Shown here: piece after piece, positions 26,215 to 35,238 of the stretch
How positions within the stretch are numbered: the stretch's first letter is position 1
How the letters are laid out: each line of letters begins with the position of its first letter
Source: Catellatospora methionotrophica
GTDB lineage: Bacteria; Actinomycetota; Actinomycetes; Mycobacteriales; Micromonosporaceae
Reading direction: 5' to 3'
Assembly: GCF_011297335.1 (NCBI RefSeq)
Contig: NZ_JAAOTJ010000001.1
Location: 930,001-994,000 of the forward strand
DNA: 64,000 bases
The notes under the pieces: model-generated
What the model was told of the DNA's origin: nothing
Database searches by the model: none
Seen by the model: the letters and a program-made list of their open reading frames with translations, nothing else
Made by a program: the position numbers and the translations under genes

Positions 26215-27699
26215 TCAGGCGGTGGCGCGGCCGAGCCAGATGTCCTCCATCCGGCGGCGGTCGGCCTTGCCGCTGGGGGTGCGGGGCAGCTGCGCGGCGG
26301 GGACCACCGTGGCGGGCACCAGATGCGCGGGCAGGTGCCGCGCCAGGTGGCTCACCAGCGCCCGGCCGGGCTCGCCGCCGTCCGGGCCGGGTCCGGTGTA
26401 GAAGCCGACGAGCGAGCGCTGCCCGCTGCTGTTGGCCGGCGCGACCACGATGCAGTCGTCGACGCCGGGCGCGGCCCGCAGCGCGGCCTCGACCTCGCCG
26501 AGCTCGATACGGAACCCGCGGATCTTGACCTGGTCGTCGTTGCGCCCGATGTACCACAGCCCGTCGGCGGAGGCGTAGGCCAGGTCGCCGCTGCGATACC
26601 ACGTCTGACCGTCGAGGGTGAGGAAACGCTGCGCGGTCAGCTCCGGCCGGTGCAGGTAGCCGGCGGCGACGCCCGCCCCGGCGAGCAGGATCTCGCCGGG
26701 CTCGCCGAAGGGCACCTCGCGCAGGTCGGTGTCGACGAGCCGGGCCCGCAGGTGCGCCATCGGGTGCCCGACCAGGGTGGCCCCGCCGGTCCCGGCGGGC
26801 AGGTCGGTGACGTCGGCGAAGGTGGAGTGCACGGTGGTCTCGGTGATGCCGTACATGTTGATCAGGCGGGCGCCGGGGGCCAGCTCGCCGCGCCGCCACT
26901 GGGCGAGCACGCTCATCCGCACCGCCTCGCCGGCGAGCACCACGTACCGCAGCGACGACAGGTCGGGACGGCTGCGCAGGGCCGCCTTGACCAGCGCGCC
27001 GAACACGGTGGGCACCTGGTTGAGCACCGTGACCCGCTCCTGTTCGAGCAGGGCGGCCAGCCGGTAGGGGTCGCGGGCGGTCTGCTCGTCGACCACGACC
27101 AGGCAGCCGCCGTGCAGCAGGCACGCCCAGATCTCCCACACGCTGACGTCGAAGCTGTACGAGTGGAACGACGGCCACACCTCGTCGGGCCCGAAGGTGA
27201 AGCGCTGCGCCGCGGCGTGCAGCAGGCTGATCACGTTGCCGTGGGTGACGGCGACGCCCTTGGGCGCTCCGGTGGAGCCGGAGGTGTAGATGACGTACGC
27301 GGTGCCCGGCGGCAGCTCGGCCGGCTCGCCGTCGTGCAGGCGCCGCACCGTGGCCGCCGTGTCGTCGCCGGTGGTGCAGGCCAGGTGCAGCCGGGCCCGG
27401 CTGGAGTCGAGCAGGTGCGCGCGCCGGGTCGCGGGGTAGGCGGGGTCGACGGGCAGGTAGGCGCCGCCGGCGCGGAGCACGCCGAGGATCGCCGCCACGC
27501 TGCCCGCGGCGCGGGGCACGTCGACCGCGACGAGTTCGCCCGGGGTCAGGCCGCTCGCGCGCAGGGCTGCGGCGACCTGCTCGATGTGCGCGTCGAGCGC
27601 GGCATACGTCCACGCCCGGTCTCCCTCGCGCAGCGCGACGCGGTCGGGGTGCTCGGCGACGCGCCGGCGGAGCCACTGGTCGAGGGTCACCTCGCTCAC
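26215..27699 (-). CDS. stand-alone NRPS adenylation domain, threonine-like pocket
   Basis: A 494-residue single adenylation domain with YTSGSTGAPKG, NMYGITET, YRSGDLA and the terminal PSGKADR lysine motif. The pocket read by eye is about DVWNVAMVHK, nearest to the threonine code DFWNIGMVHK, so threonine or a similar hydroxy or substituted amino acid is predicted. There is no carrier domain in the protein, but its GTG start overlaps the stop of the carrier gene immediately upstream (GTGA), which identifies the likely partner. The gene is third in a leftward operon: nucleotidyltransferase, carrier, adenylation. Confidence 0.9.
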   Translation of the reverse strand: MSEVTLDQWLRRRVAEHPDRVALREGDRAWTYAALDAHIEQVAAALRASGLTPGELVAVDVPRAAGSVAAILGVLRAGGAYLPVDPAYPATRRAHLLDSSRARLHLACTTGDDTAATVRRLHDGEPAELPPGTAYVIYTSGSTGAPKGVAVTHGNVISLLHAAAQRFTFGPDEVWPSFHSYSFDVSVWEIWACLLHGGCLVVVDEQTARDPYRLAALLEQERVTVLNQVPTVFGALVKAALRSRPDLSSLRYVVLAGEAVRMSVLAQWRRGELAPGARLINMYGITETTVHSTFADVTDLPAGTGGATLVGHPMAHLRARLVDTDLREVPFGEPGEILLAGAGVAAGYLHRPELTAQRFLTLDGQTWYRSGDLAYASADGLWYIGRNDDQVKIRGFRIELGEVEAALRAAPGVDDCIVVAPANSSGQRSLVGFYTGPGPDGGEPGRALVSHLARHLPAHLVPATVVPAAQLPRTPSGKADRRRMEDIWLGRATA

Positions 27700-28199
27700 C
27701 GGGCGGCCCCGCCGTCGGTGAGCACGGCCGCGATCTGCGCCGCGGTGTGCGCGCCGAGAAGCGCCAGCTCCAGTGGCACGTCGCCGCGCCACCGCGGGCC
27801 GTAGACGCCGGTCAGCGCCACGATGGCCTCGACCGCGCCGAGGGAGTCGCCGCCGAGTTCGAAGAACTCGTCGTCGGCGCCGACCTCCTCCAGTCCGAGC
27901 ACCTCGGCCCAGATGTCGACGATCTGCGCCTCGGTGTCGGTGGCGGGCGGCCGGTACGGCGTGCCGACCGGGGGGCGGGGGTCGCCGAGGTCGAGCGGGT
28001 CGGCGAGGTCGTCGGCGCGGGCGAAGCGGTCGGGGCGCGGCCGGGTGGCGGCGTGGTCCTGGCGCAGCGCGAGCGGGTCGACCTCGTCGGGGTCGGCGGC
28101 GTAGCGCAGCACCAGCAGGTCGCGGCCGAGCCGGGTGCGGTACGGCGCCAGGGCGGCGGCGCGGGCGCCGGGCACGGTGACGGTGGTCGGCTCGGTCAC
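27696..28199 (-). CDS. free-standing peptidyl carrier protein with N-terminal extension
   Basis: A 167-residue protein with a carrier domain at about 88-165 and the attachment serine at Ser119 in FFELGGDSLGAV. The first 85 residues are unlike a carrier domain. They are rich in Asp, Arg and Pro and could be a docking segment or the end of an ancestral adenylation domain. Both ends overlap neighbours by GTGA, so it is translated with the threonine-like adenylation gene downstream and the nucleotidyltransferase gene upstream. It is the probable site where the threonine-type residue is held while kinases or nucleotidyltransferases act. Confidence 0.86.
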   Translation of the reverse strand: MTEPTTVTVPGARAAALAPYRTRLGRDLLVLRYAADPDEVDPLALRQDHAATRPRPDRFARADDLADPLDLGDPRPPVGTPYRPPATDTEAQIVDIWAEVLGLEEVGADDEFFELGGDSLGAVEAIVALTGVYGPRWRGDVPLELALLGAHTAAQIAAVLTDGGAAR

Positions 28200-29359
28200 G
28201 GGTGGTGCTCCCCCACGGTCAGTTCGATGGGCAGGTCCAGCACCCGCGCGAGCGGGTCGCCGAAGTCGGCGAAGTGCGCGCTGTTGCGGGGGGCGGGCAC
28301 GGCCAGGGCCGCCAGGAAGTCACCCGGCACCTCGCAGCCGAACACCCCGCCCAGCATGCGGAAGACGTAGCCCAGCGGGGGCCGCAGGGCGACGTGCCGC
28401 TGGGCGATGTCGGCCAGGGCGGGCCAGTCGACGCGGCCGGCGCGGGTGAGCGCGGCGAGGTCGCCGAGGATCTTGAGGTTGGGGTCGCCGTACAGCATCA
28501 CGTCGGTGTAGAAGTGGTTCGCCGCGAACCAGGCCGCGGTGACGTCGCTGATGGCGTCGAAGGCCACGCCGCGGTAGGCGACCCGCTGCGGGTGCTGCCA
28601 CCAGTCGGCCTCGGTGGGCCGGAACGCGGCCGCGGTCGGGTCGTGCACGCTGTTGAGGTTGTGGTGCACGTCGAACAGGGCGCACAGGTGCACCTGCCCG
28701 CCCAGCAGGACCACCTCGCCGGGCAGGGTGCGCGCGATGAAGTCGGCGTGCTCGTCGAGGTGCGGCGTGCGGACGAGCTTCACCCAGCTGCGGCTCTGTC
28801 CGAAGTGGCCGAACGACGCGCCTTCGCGGGCCGCCACCGCCGGTGGCAGCTTCAGCGGCACGTTCGCGCGCACGATGAGGTCGTCTATGTAGCCCAGTCG
28901 GCGCAGCGTGTCGCAGGTGGTGTCGAAGTCGCCGGAGCGCACCAGCAGGTCGACGTCGGTGGAGAACGGCGGTTCCAGGTGCGGGTACACGGTCGCGGCG
29001 TAGAAGACGCCCTTGGGCACCAGCACCGGCACGCCCTTGGCGCCCAGCTCGGCCTGCACCAGCCGCAGCTGTTCCAGGTGCAGGTCGGCCATCGCGGTGG
29101 CCACCTGCTGCAGCCGGGTCAGGTCGCTGCCCGCGCCGCCGATCTCGTCGAGTTCGCCGCAGACTGCCCGGACGACGTGGCTCAGGCGCCGGCTCATCAG
29201 CAGCGGCACCAGCCCGTCGCCGGAGGCGGCCGGCTCGCCCAGCTCGGCCAGCACCCGGGCGGCCTGCTCCGCGGGCAGCCGCTGCGGGAACACCCGCAGC
29301 GCCCGGACGGCCAGCGCGGCGAGGCCGTTCAACGGCCGGGGTGACGCGTGCATCCACAT
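28196..29359 (-). CDS. nucleotidyltransferase family protein (PF14907-like)
   Basis: A 387-residue protein resembling the uncharacterised nucleotidyltransferase family NTP_transf_5. The signature is VLVPKGVFYA (Lys116-Gly117) followed by STDVDLLV (Asp135, Asp137). C-terminal features include WFAANHFYTD and LKILGDLAAL, also typical. As I recall, this family occurs beside phosphorylated lasso-peptide genes. It heads the leftward carrier/adenylation operon, and the carrier GTG overlaps its stop. The ATG at 29359 follows GAGGAAG; a longer frame to 29539 exists but is unsupported. Its function is unknown. A role in modifying the carrier-bound amino acid is inference. Confidence 0.72.
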   Translation of the reverse strand: MWMHASPRPLNGLAALAVRALRVFPQRLPAEQAARVLAELGEPAASGDGLVPLLMSRRLSHVVRAVCGELDEIGGAGSDLTRLQQVATAMADLHLEQLRLVQAELGAKGVPVLVPKGVFYAATVYPHLEPPFSTDVDLLVRSGDFDTTCDTLRRLGYIDDLIVRANVPLKLPPAVAAREGASFGHFGQSRSWVKLVRTPHLDEHADFIARTLPGEVVLLGGQVHLCALFDVHHNLNSVHDPTAAAFRPTEADWWQHPQRVAYRGVAFDAISDVTAAWFAANHFYTDVMLYGDPNLKILGDLAALTRAGRVDWPALADIAQRHVALRPPLGYVFRMLGGVFGCEVPGDFLAALAVPAPRNSAHFADFGDPLARVLDLPIELTVGEHHP

Positions 29360-29710
29360 GGGCGCTGCTTCCTCTCGTCGCGCGGGTCGGGGTCGGCGCA
29401 CGCGCGAGGTCATGCGAGCGTCGTGCTCCCGCCTGACGAAAGAGGCTGTAGCTCGAATCACGACTTCTTCATGCAAAGAGCCGTGAACCCCCGTGCACAT
29501 TGTCGACCATTTTGGAGGGACGCGGCCGCCGCTGTCCACGCGGTCCCGGCATGCGGAAGGGGTGGCCGCCGCCGCGACCCCGGGTGCAGCGGCTTGCGCG
29601 CGCTGCTCGCCTGCCCCTAGAGTTCGATCGCCGCATATGCAACAGGCGCGAGCACGCGACGATGCCGTCGAGGCCGAATGCCCAGCCGTCCGCCGCGGGG
29701 GAGCACCACC
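29360..29710. promoter_or_regulatory. divergent intergenic region
   Basis: These 351 bases separate the leftward nucleotidyltransferase/carrier/adenylation operon from the rightward ABC exporter operon. No gene is convincing. The stretch around 29440-29520 is less GC-rich than the surroundings and is the most likely promoter area, but no -35/-10 pair could be assigned. Confidence 0.45.
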
Positions 29711-30682
29711 ATGACCTCAGCCCACCGTGAGCCCCTTCTGGTCGAGGGGTCCGGGCTCGGCAAGACCTACCCCGCCGGGCCGGGCGGCGCCGCCGTCCCG
29801 GCGGTGCGCGGCCTCGACCTGGAGCTGCGCCGGGGCGAGGCGCTCGGCCTGCTGGGCACCAACGGCGCGGGCAAGTCCACGACCATGCGCATGCTCGCCG
29901 CGGTGTCCCCGCCGACGCACGGCACCCTGCGGGTGTTCGGGCTGGACCCGCTGCACGACGGACCCCGGATCCGGGCCCGGCTCGGCGTCGTCCCCCAGGA
30001 CGACATGCTCGACCAGGAACTCACCGTCCGGGAGAACCTGGTCGTCTACGGCCGGTACTTCGGCCTGCCGAAACGGGTCCTGCGGGAGCGGGCCGAGCGG
30101 CTGATCGAGTTCGCCGCGCTGGAGGCGAAGGCCGACGCCCCCGTCACGGCCCTGTCCGGCGGCATGCGCCGGCGGTTGACCATCGCCCGTGCCCTGGTCA
30201 ACGAGCCCGAGATCCTGCTGCTGGACGAGCCGACCACGGGCCTCGACCCGCAGGCCCGTCAGCTGCTGTGGGACCGGCTGATCCGGCTCAAGAACGACGG
30301 CGTGGCGCTCATCGTGACCACGCACTACATGGACGAGGCCGAGCAGCTCTGCGACCGGGTGCTCATCATGGAACGCGGCGCCCTCGTCGCGGGCGGCAGC
30401 CCGCGCGAGCTGATCGGCGCGCACGTCCTGCCGGAGGTGCTGGAGCTGCGCTTCACCGGCACCGAGCACGCCGCCGGCTGCGCCGCCGTGAAGGAGCTGA
30501 TCGCCGAGGGTGCGCCGTGGCGGCTGGAGGTGCTGCCCGACCGGCTGCTCGTCGCGGCCGCCGACGGGCAGGACGCCCAGCGCCGCATCGAGGCACGGGT
30601 GCTGCCCCGCGCCAGCCTGGTCCGCCGGGCCACGCTGGAGGACGTGTTCCTGGCGCTGACCGGCCGGGCCCTGGTGGAGTGA
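29711..30682 (+). CDS. ABC exporter ATP-binding protein (DrrA/NodI type)
   Basis: A 323-residue ABC ATPase. Walker A is GTNGAGKST, the signature is LSGGMRRRL, Walker B is ILLLDEPTTGLD, and the H-loop is TTHYMDEAEQ. The C-terminal 80 residues beyond the core and the ALGLLG start are typical of DrrA/NodI-type exporters. The ATG at 29711 follows a GGGG-rich ribosome-binding site; an upstream start at 29678 is unlikely. Two permeases follow, so the three form a drug-type export system. It is the second export route for the biosynthetic locus, next to the MFS protein at 2973. Confidence 0.92.
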   Translation: MTSAHREPLLVEGSGLGKTYPAGPGGAAVPAVRGLDLELRRGEALGLLGTNGAGKSTTMRMLAAVSPPTHGTLRVFGLDPLHDGPRIRARLGVVPQDDMLDQELTVRENLVVYGRYFGLPKRVLRERAERLIEFAALEAKADAPVTALSGGMRRRLTIARALVNEPEILLLDEPTTGLDPQARQLLWDRLIRLKNDGVALIVTTHYMDEAEQLCDRVLIMERGALVAGGSPRELIGAHVLPEVLELRFTGTEHAAGCAAVKELIAEGAPWRLEVLPDRLLVAAADGQDAQRRIEARVLPRASLVRRATLEDVFLALTGRALVE

Positions 30683-30685
30683 GCC

Positions 30686-31468
30686 GTGACCACCCCCGCC
30701 TACTCCCCCGCGTTCGCCGAGTTCCGGTACTGGGGTGCCATCTTCGCCAAGTCGTGGCGGCCGGTGCTGGTCAACAGCGTGGTCAACCCGGTGCTGTTCC
30801 TGGCCGGCATCGGCCTGGGGCTGGGCGGGCTCGTCGACGATCGCTCGCCGCTGGACGGCGGGTTGAGCTACGCGGCGTTCTTCGCCCCCGGGCTGCTGGC
30901 CGCGGCCGCGATGCAGACCGCCGTCGTCGAGGGCGGCCAGGCCGTGTTCAACGCCGTACGCACCCGGCGCAGCTACCGGGTCGCGGCGTACACGCCGCTG
31001 CAGCCGCACGACATCCTGCACGGGCACCTGCTGTTCATCGCCGTGCGCATCCTGCTCAGCAGCGCGGTGTTCGTCGCGGTGATGTACGCCTTCGCCATCC
31101 CCGCCTCACCCGGCGCGGCGCTGGCGGTGCCCGTGGCGGTGCTGCTGGGCGTCACCTGCGCCGCGCCGACCGCCGCGTGGGCGATCACCGTGCAGCAGCC
31201 GTCGGTCATCGGCAACTTCTCCCGGTTCGTCGTCATGCCCCTGTACCTGTTCTCCGCGACGTTCTTCCCCGTCGAGGTCATGCCCGGGTGGTTGCAGCCG
31301 CTGGTGTACCTCAGCCCGCTGTGGCACGGCGCCCGGCTGTGCCGCGACCTGTCCGTCGGGACCGTGAACCCGCTCGACGCCGGCGTCGACCTGGCCCTGC
31401 TGGCCCTCACCGCGCTGGCCGGCTACCTGGCCGCCCGCCGCAGCTACCGCCGCCACCTGCATTCATGA
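30686..31468 (+). CDS. ABC-2 type permease (first)
   Basis: A 260-residue membrane protein of the ABC-2/DrrB-NodJ family with about six hydrophobic segments. Typical wording includes VLFLAGIGLGLGGLV near the start, FFAPGLLAAAAMQTA, and LFSATFFPVEVMPGWLQPLVYLSPL in pieces near the end. It would pair with the ATPase encoded immediately upstream (three-base gap) and with the second permease, whose ATG overlaps its stop (ATGA). The GTG start at 30686 is supported by spacing. Substrate unknown; probably the cluster product. Confidence 0.9.
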   Translation: MTTPAYSPAFAEFRYWGAIFAKSWRPVLVNSVVNPVLFLAGIGLGLGGLVDDRSPLDGGLSYAAFFAPGLLAAAAMQTAVVEGGQAVFNAVRTRRSYRVAAYTPLQPHDILHGHLLFIAVRILLSSAVFVAVMYAFAIPASPGAALAVPVAVLLGVTCAAPTAAWAITVQQPSVIGNFSRFVVMPLYLFSATFFPVEVMPGWLQPLVYLSPLWHGARLCRDLSVGTVNPLDAGVDLALLALTALAGYLAARRSYRRHLHS

Positions 31469-32271
31469 CCGGAGTCGCCATGGGCAGCGCCGCCACCGCA
31501 ACCACCCGCCACCGCGGCGCGGGCCGGCCGTGGTGGCTGGTCGAACGCCACCTGCTCGTCTACCGCCGGTCGTGGTCGGTGTTCGTCGCCGACGTCACCG
31601 AACCCCTGCTGTACCTGATCGCCATCGGCCTGGGCATCGGCAGCCTCGTCGGCGAGGTCGCGGGCACCGGGGTGCCGTACGCGCGTTACCTGGCGCCCGC
31701 GCTGCTGGCGACCTCGGCGATGAACAGCGCGATGAACGAGGCGTCCCAGCGGGTCTTCATGCGCATCAAGCTGGAGAAGACCTACCAGACGATGATCACG
31801 ACACCGATGACGGTCCGTGACATCCAGTTCGGGGAGGTGAGCTGGGCCGTGCTGCGCGGGCTGGCGACCACCGCCGGCTTCCTGGTCGCCGCGACCGCGA
31901 TGGGGCTGGTGCGCTCGCCGTTCGCGCTGCTGGCGATTCCCGCCGCGGCCCTGGTCGGGTTCGCGTTCGCCGCCTGCGGGCTGCTCGTGGCGACCCTGCT
32001 GCGCAGCTGGTACGACTACCTGTACCTGCAGCTGTTCATGCTGCCCATGTTCCTGTTCGCCACCACGTTCTTCCCCCTGGACCGCTTCCCCGACGCCGTC
32101 CGCCCCGTGGTGCAGGCGCTGCCGCTCTACCACGCCGTCACGCTCCTGCGGCAGGTGTGCCTGGGCCGCATCGACCAGCACGCGGCGCTGTCCGCCGGCT
32201 ACCTGCTGCTGCTCGGGCTGGCCGCCTGCGCCCTGGCCGCCGGCCGGTGGCGGCGGATGCTGCAGTCGTGA
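31465..32271 (+). CDS. ABC-2 type permease (second)
   Basis: A 268-residue ABC-2 permease related to the preceding one. It has an N-terminal cytoplasmic Arg-rich stretch, then VTEPLLYLIAIGLGIG, APALLATSAMNSAMNEAS, and LFATTFFPLDRFPDAV before the last segments. Two different half-permeases with one ATPase suggest a heterodimeric channel, as in NodIJ-like systems with duplicated NodJ. The ATG at 31465 overlaps the first permease stop. It is followed after 34 bases by the uncharacterised gene at 32306, probably in the same transcript. Confidence 0.9.
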   Translation: MTGVAMGSAATATTRHRGAGRPWWLVERHLLVYRRSWSVFVADVTEPLLYLIAIGLGIGSLVGEVAGTGVPYARYLAPALLATSAMNSAMNEASQRVFMRIKLEKTYQTMITTPMTVRDIQFGEVSWAVLRGLATTAGFLVAATAMGLVRSPFALLAIPAAALVGFAFAACGLLVATLLRSWYDYLYLQLFMLPMFLFATTFFPLDRFPDAVRPVVQALPLYHAVTLLRQVCLGRIDQHAALSAGYLLLLGLAACALAAGRWRRMLQS

Positions 32272-32305
32272 CATCCGCCGGAGCATCCGCCCCCGAGGAG
32301 GCCCG

Positions 32306-33313
32306 ATGACCGTCGCGCACACCCTGCCGTACGTCGTGCAGCGGCACTACAACGCCTACGCCTACCTGGCGCTGCCGCTGTGCGCGGCACTGGCCGAACC
32401 CGGCGGCGCGGACTGGTTCGACTCCGGCTTCGTCCAGCTGCACGCCTACCGGCTCACCACCCGCCCCGAGGAGGTCCACCTCGACCTCGTCGACGCGTTC
32501 GCCTACCAGCGCTTCCTGCCCACCGAGACCGTGCCCGCCGCCGCCGCGCGGGCGATCACCGACGCGGCGGGCTTCGTCCGCGAGCACCTGGCCGTCGGCC
32601 GCCGCGTCGTGCTGTTCACCGAGGACTCCGCGCTGACCGGGCAGCCCGGCGCGCGGTTTCGCGAGTACCTGTTCGTCGGGCACGCCGGCGACCGGCTGAC
32701 CGCGGTCGGTTTCGACGCCAGGCGCCGGTTCACCACCGTCGAGTTCACCGCCGAGCAGGTCCGCGACGCCTTCCGGGCCGGGCTGCGTCTGCAGGAGCAG
32801 GCGGGCGGCCCTGTGCCGGTCACGGCGTACGCGCAGCTGCTGTCCGCCCGCGCCGAGCCGCCACGCCCGCCCCGCGCCGACCTGGCCGCGCAGGTCACGG
32901 CGTACGCCCTGGGCACCGCGCCGCCCGGCTTCGACCCGCGGCAGGGCTGGTGGTGGTTCGACCGCGCGCTGGACCTGTCGCCGGGGACCGCCGTCAGCTA
33001 CGGCACCGACGTCTACGCCCTGCTGGGCGAGCACCTGCGCGGGCATCTGGACGCCGGGCTGCCGCTGAACTACCCGATGTTCCACCTGCTCGCCGAGCAC
33101 AAGCGGCTGCTGCTGGCCCGGCTGTCGCGACTGACCGCCGACCCCGGCGTGCTGGCCGGCTACCGCGCCCTGGCCGGCGAGGTCGACCTGCTGCGCATGA
33201 AGATCATGCTGTCGCGGGAGCGGCGCAAGGTCCTGCTGACCGGCCCGGACGTCGACGGTCTGGTGGGGCTGGGCCCGCGCGAGCGCGAGCTGGTCCTGGC
33301 GGCGGTCGGATGA
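32306..33313 (+). CDS. uncharacterised protein, weak resemblance to BtrH N-terminal family
   Basis: A 335-residue soluble protein I do not recognise with confidence. The first 170 residues (an early QRHYNAYAYLALP stretch, then YLFVGHAGDRLTAVGFDARRR in parts) vaguely resemble the papain-like BtrH N-terminal family found beside carrier-protein pathways, but I cannot point to a clear catalytic Cys. The second half is helical (MFHLLAEHKRLLLARL) with no known motif. The start ATG follows GAGGAGG. It is last in the ABC exporter operon. It could be an acyltransferase or peptide-processing partner; this is a guess. Confidence 0.55.
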   Translation: MTVAHTLPYVVQRHYNAYAYLALPLCAALAEPGGADWFDSGFVQLHAYRLTTRPEEVHLDLVDAFAYQRFLPTETVPAAAARAITDAAGFVREHLAVGRRVVLFTEDSALTGQPGARFREYLFVGHAGDRLTAVGFDARRRFTTVEFTAEQVRDAFRAGLRLQEQAGGPVPVTAYAQLLSARAEPPRPPRADLAAQVTAYALGTAPPGFDPRQGWWWFDRALDLSPGTAVSYGTDVYALLGEHLRGHLDAGLPLNYPMFHLLAEHKRLLLARLSRLTADPGVLAGYRALAGEVDLLRMKIMLSRERRKVLLTGPDVDGLVGLGPRERELVLAAVG

Positions 33314-33432
33314 TCGTCCGGCGTGTGTGGACGGCCGGCGGACACTGTGGACGGACCATGGTGCATCGATCACCGACCCGTTATGGTCATGACTCGTTGC
33401 CGCCCGACCCCCCGAACGCACGGAGATCCTGA

Positions 33433-34485
33433 ATGCGCCTCACGATACGAACCACCCGCCTGCTCGGTGTCGCCGTCGCCGCCGCGGTGCTGGCCACCGG
33501 GTGTGCCGGCTCCCCCGCGGCGCAGAACGCGCAGGGCCAGAACGGCAGTAGCGCGCCCGCGGGCGCGGCGTCGACGATCACGATCGGCATCGACGTTCCG
33601 TTCCATCCGATCTGGAACTATGTCCAGTCCAACAAGGACACCTACTTCGGCGGCAAGCCGTACCGGGTCGAATTCAAGGTGCTCGACGCCACCACGCAGG
33701 TGCCCGCGTTCGGCAAGGGCGACCTGCAGGTGATGACGACCGTGCCGAGCTTCATGCCCATCGTGAAGAAGCAGTACGGCATCGACACCACGTACGTCTT
33801 CCCGCTGGCCCGCTGGACGGTCGGCCCGCAGATCCTGGTCAAGAAGGGCTCGCCGTACCGGACGCTGGCCGACCTCAAGGGCAGGACGGTCGCCATCTCG
33901 CCGCTCAAGGAGCGCTTCGGCGCCGAGCAGGCCGCCGTGCTCGGGGCCACCGGCCAGAAGATCGAGGACTACTTCAAGCTGGAGCAGACCTCCGCCGCCG
34001 CGCAGCAGCTGACCCTGGGCCGCGTCGACGCCGCGTTCATCGAGGCCCCGACGACGTACCCGCTGCTGCAGGGCGGCCAGTTCGAGGCGATCTACAGCGT
34101 GCACGACGCGTTCCAGGCCGCGTTCAGCGACCCGGCCGTGATGAACGGCGGCTACATCGTGCGGCGCGACTTCGTCGCCGGCAACCAGCAGTTCCTCAAG
34201 GACCTGGTCGCGGCCACCGAGGACGCCTGGAACAAGTACCAGCAGGACCCCAAGGCGGTCAACGAGGTCGCCAGCAAGGTCAGCGGCATCCCGGTGGAGC
34301 AGCTCGACGTCGTCGGCCAGGTGCTCGACCTCAAGACCATGCCGCTGGACCAGCGCCAGGTCACCCAGCGCGACATCGACACCTGGGCGAAGCTGTTCCC
34401 GCTGCTGCAGCAGGCGGGCTTCATCGAGGTCGCGCCCGCCGACGTGCCGGCCATGTTCGTCCTGACCTCGCAGCTCAAGAAGTGA
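33433..34485 (+). CDS. ABC transporter substrate-binding lipoprotein (SsuA/TauA/NMT1-like)
   Basis: A 350-residue periplasmic-binding-type protein. An N-terminal signal with a Cys at about 24 (ATGCAGS) suggests a lipoprotein anchor, followed by a Ser/Gly/Gln-rich linker. The fold-specific part, TITIGIDVPFHPIWN, then FGKGDLQVMTTVP and SPYRTLADLKGRTVAIS, matches the sulfonate, nitrate and thiamine-precursor group. It delivers a small ligand to the permease encoded next (overlapping stop and GTG). The ligand cannot be assigned. The cotranscribed FGGY kinase hints at a polyol or sugar-like solute, which would be unusual for this class of binding protein. Confidence 0.86.
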   Translation: MRLTIRTTRLLGVAVAAAVLATGCAGSPAAQNAQGQNGSSAPAGAASTITIGIDVPFHPIWNYVQSNKDTYFGGKPYRVEFKVLDATTQVPAFGKGDLQVMTTVPSFMPIVKKQYGIDTTYVFPLARWTVGPQILVKKGSPYRTLADLKGRTVAISPLKERFGAEQAAVLGATGQKIEDYFKLEQTSAAAQQLTLGRVDAAFIEAPTTYPLLQGGQFEAIYSVHDAFQAAFSDPAVMNGGYIVRRDFVAGNQQFLKDLVAATEDAWNKYQQDPKAVNEVASKVSGIPVEQLDVVGQVLDLKTMPLDQRQVTQRDIDTWAKLFPLLQQAGFIEVAPADVPAMFVLTSQLKK

Positions 34486-35237
34486 ACCGAGTGTTCCGGC
34501 CGGCGCGGATCGCCATATCCGCGCTGGTCCTGCTCTTTCTGTGGTGGCTGGGCTCGCAGTTCTACGCCGACTACATCTTCCCGTCCGTGCCCAGTGTCTG
34601 GTCGGCGTTCACCAGCGCGGTGTCGCGCGGCGTCTGGATGGAGATGGTCGGCGACACGCTGCTGCACACGCTCAGCGCGGCCGGGGTGATCCTGCTCATC
34701 GGGCTGCCGCTCGGCATCGTCATCGGGCGCTCGCGTATCGCCGAGGACCTGTCCCGGGTGTGGCTGGTGTTCCTGCAGACCGTTCCCACGGTCGTGCTGA
34801 TCGCCATCGCGCTGATCTTCATCGGCGCCAACACCACGGCGGTGGTCACGGTGACGGTCGCCAGCGGGCTGACCTACTTCATGCTGTCGGTCGTGCAGGG
34901 CACCCGGGCGATCGACCGGGACCTGGTCGAGATGGCCAAGGCGTACCACGCCGGCGAGTCGGTCATCATGCGTGCCGTACTGCTGCCCGCCGTGGTCCCC
35001 TACGTGCTGGCCGGGGCCCGGATCATGCTGGGCGTCGCGTGGCAGGTCACGCTGTTCGCGGAGTACCTCGTCGGCAGTGCGGGCGTCGGCTTCCAGATCA
35101 GCTCGGCGATCAAGCTGCTGGACACGTCCGGGGTGTTCATGTGGGGCTTGAGCATCGTGGCGTTCACGCTGCTGTTCGAGTACGGCATGTTCCGTCCCGT
35201 CGAGGCGTACCTGACCCGCCACACCCGCAGGAGCTGA
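34482..35237 (+). CDS. ABC importer permease (SsuC/TauC-like)
   Basis: A 251-residue inner-membrane permease of the binding-protein-dependent transport family with about six membrane segments. The EAA-like cytoplasmic loop is seen as DLVEMAKAYHAGESVIMRAVLLPAVVPY in sections (EMAKAY and LPAVVPY). The GTG start overlaps the binding-protein stop. The ATPase gene follows after one base. Together the three genes make a complete importer. Length and motif fit SsuC/TauC; the ligand is unknown. Confidence 0.9.
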   Translation: MNRVFRPARIAISALVLLFLWWLGSQFYADYIFPSVPSVWSAFTSAVSRGVWMEMVGDTLLHTLSAAGVILLIGLPLGIVIGRSRIAEDLSRVWLVFLQTVPTVVLIAIALIFIGANTTAVVTVTVASGLTYFMLSVVQGTRAIDRDLVEMAKAYHAGESVIMRAVLLPAVVPYVLAGARIMLGVAWQVTLFAEYLVGSAGVGFQISSAIKLLDTSGVFMWGLSIVAFTLLFEYGMFRPVEAYLTRHTRRS

Positions 35238-35238
35238 C

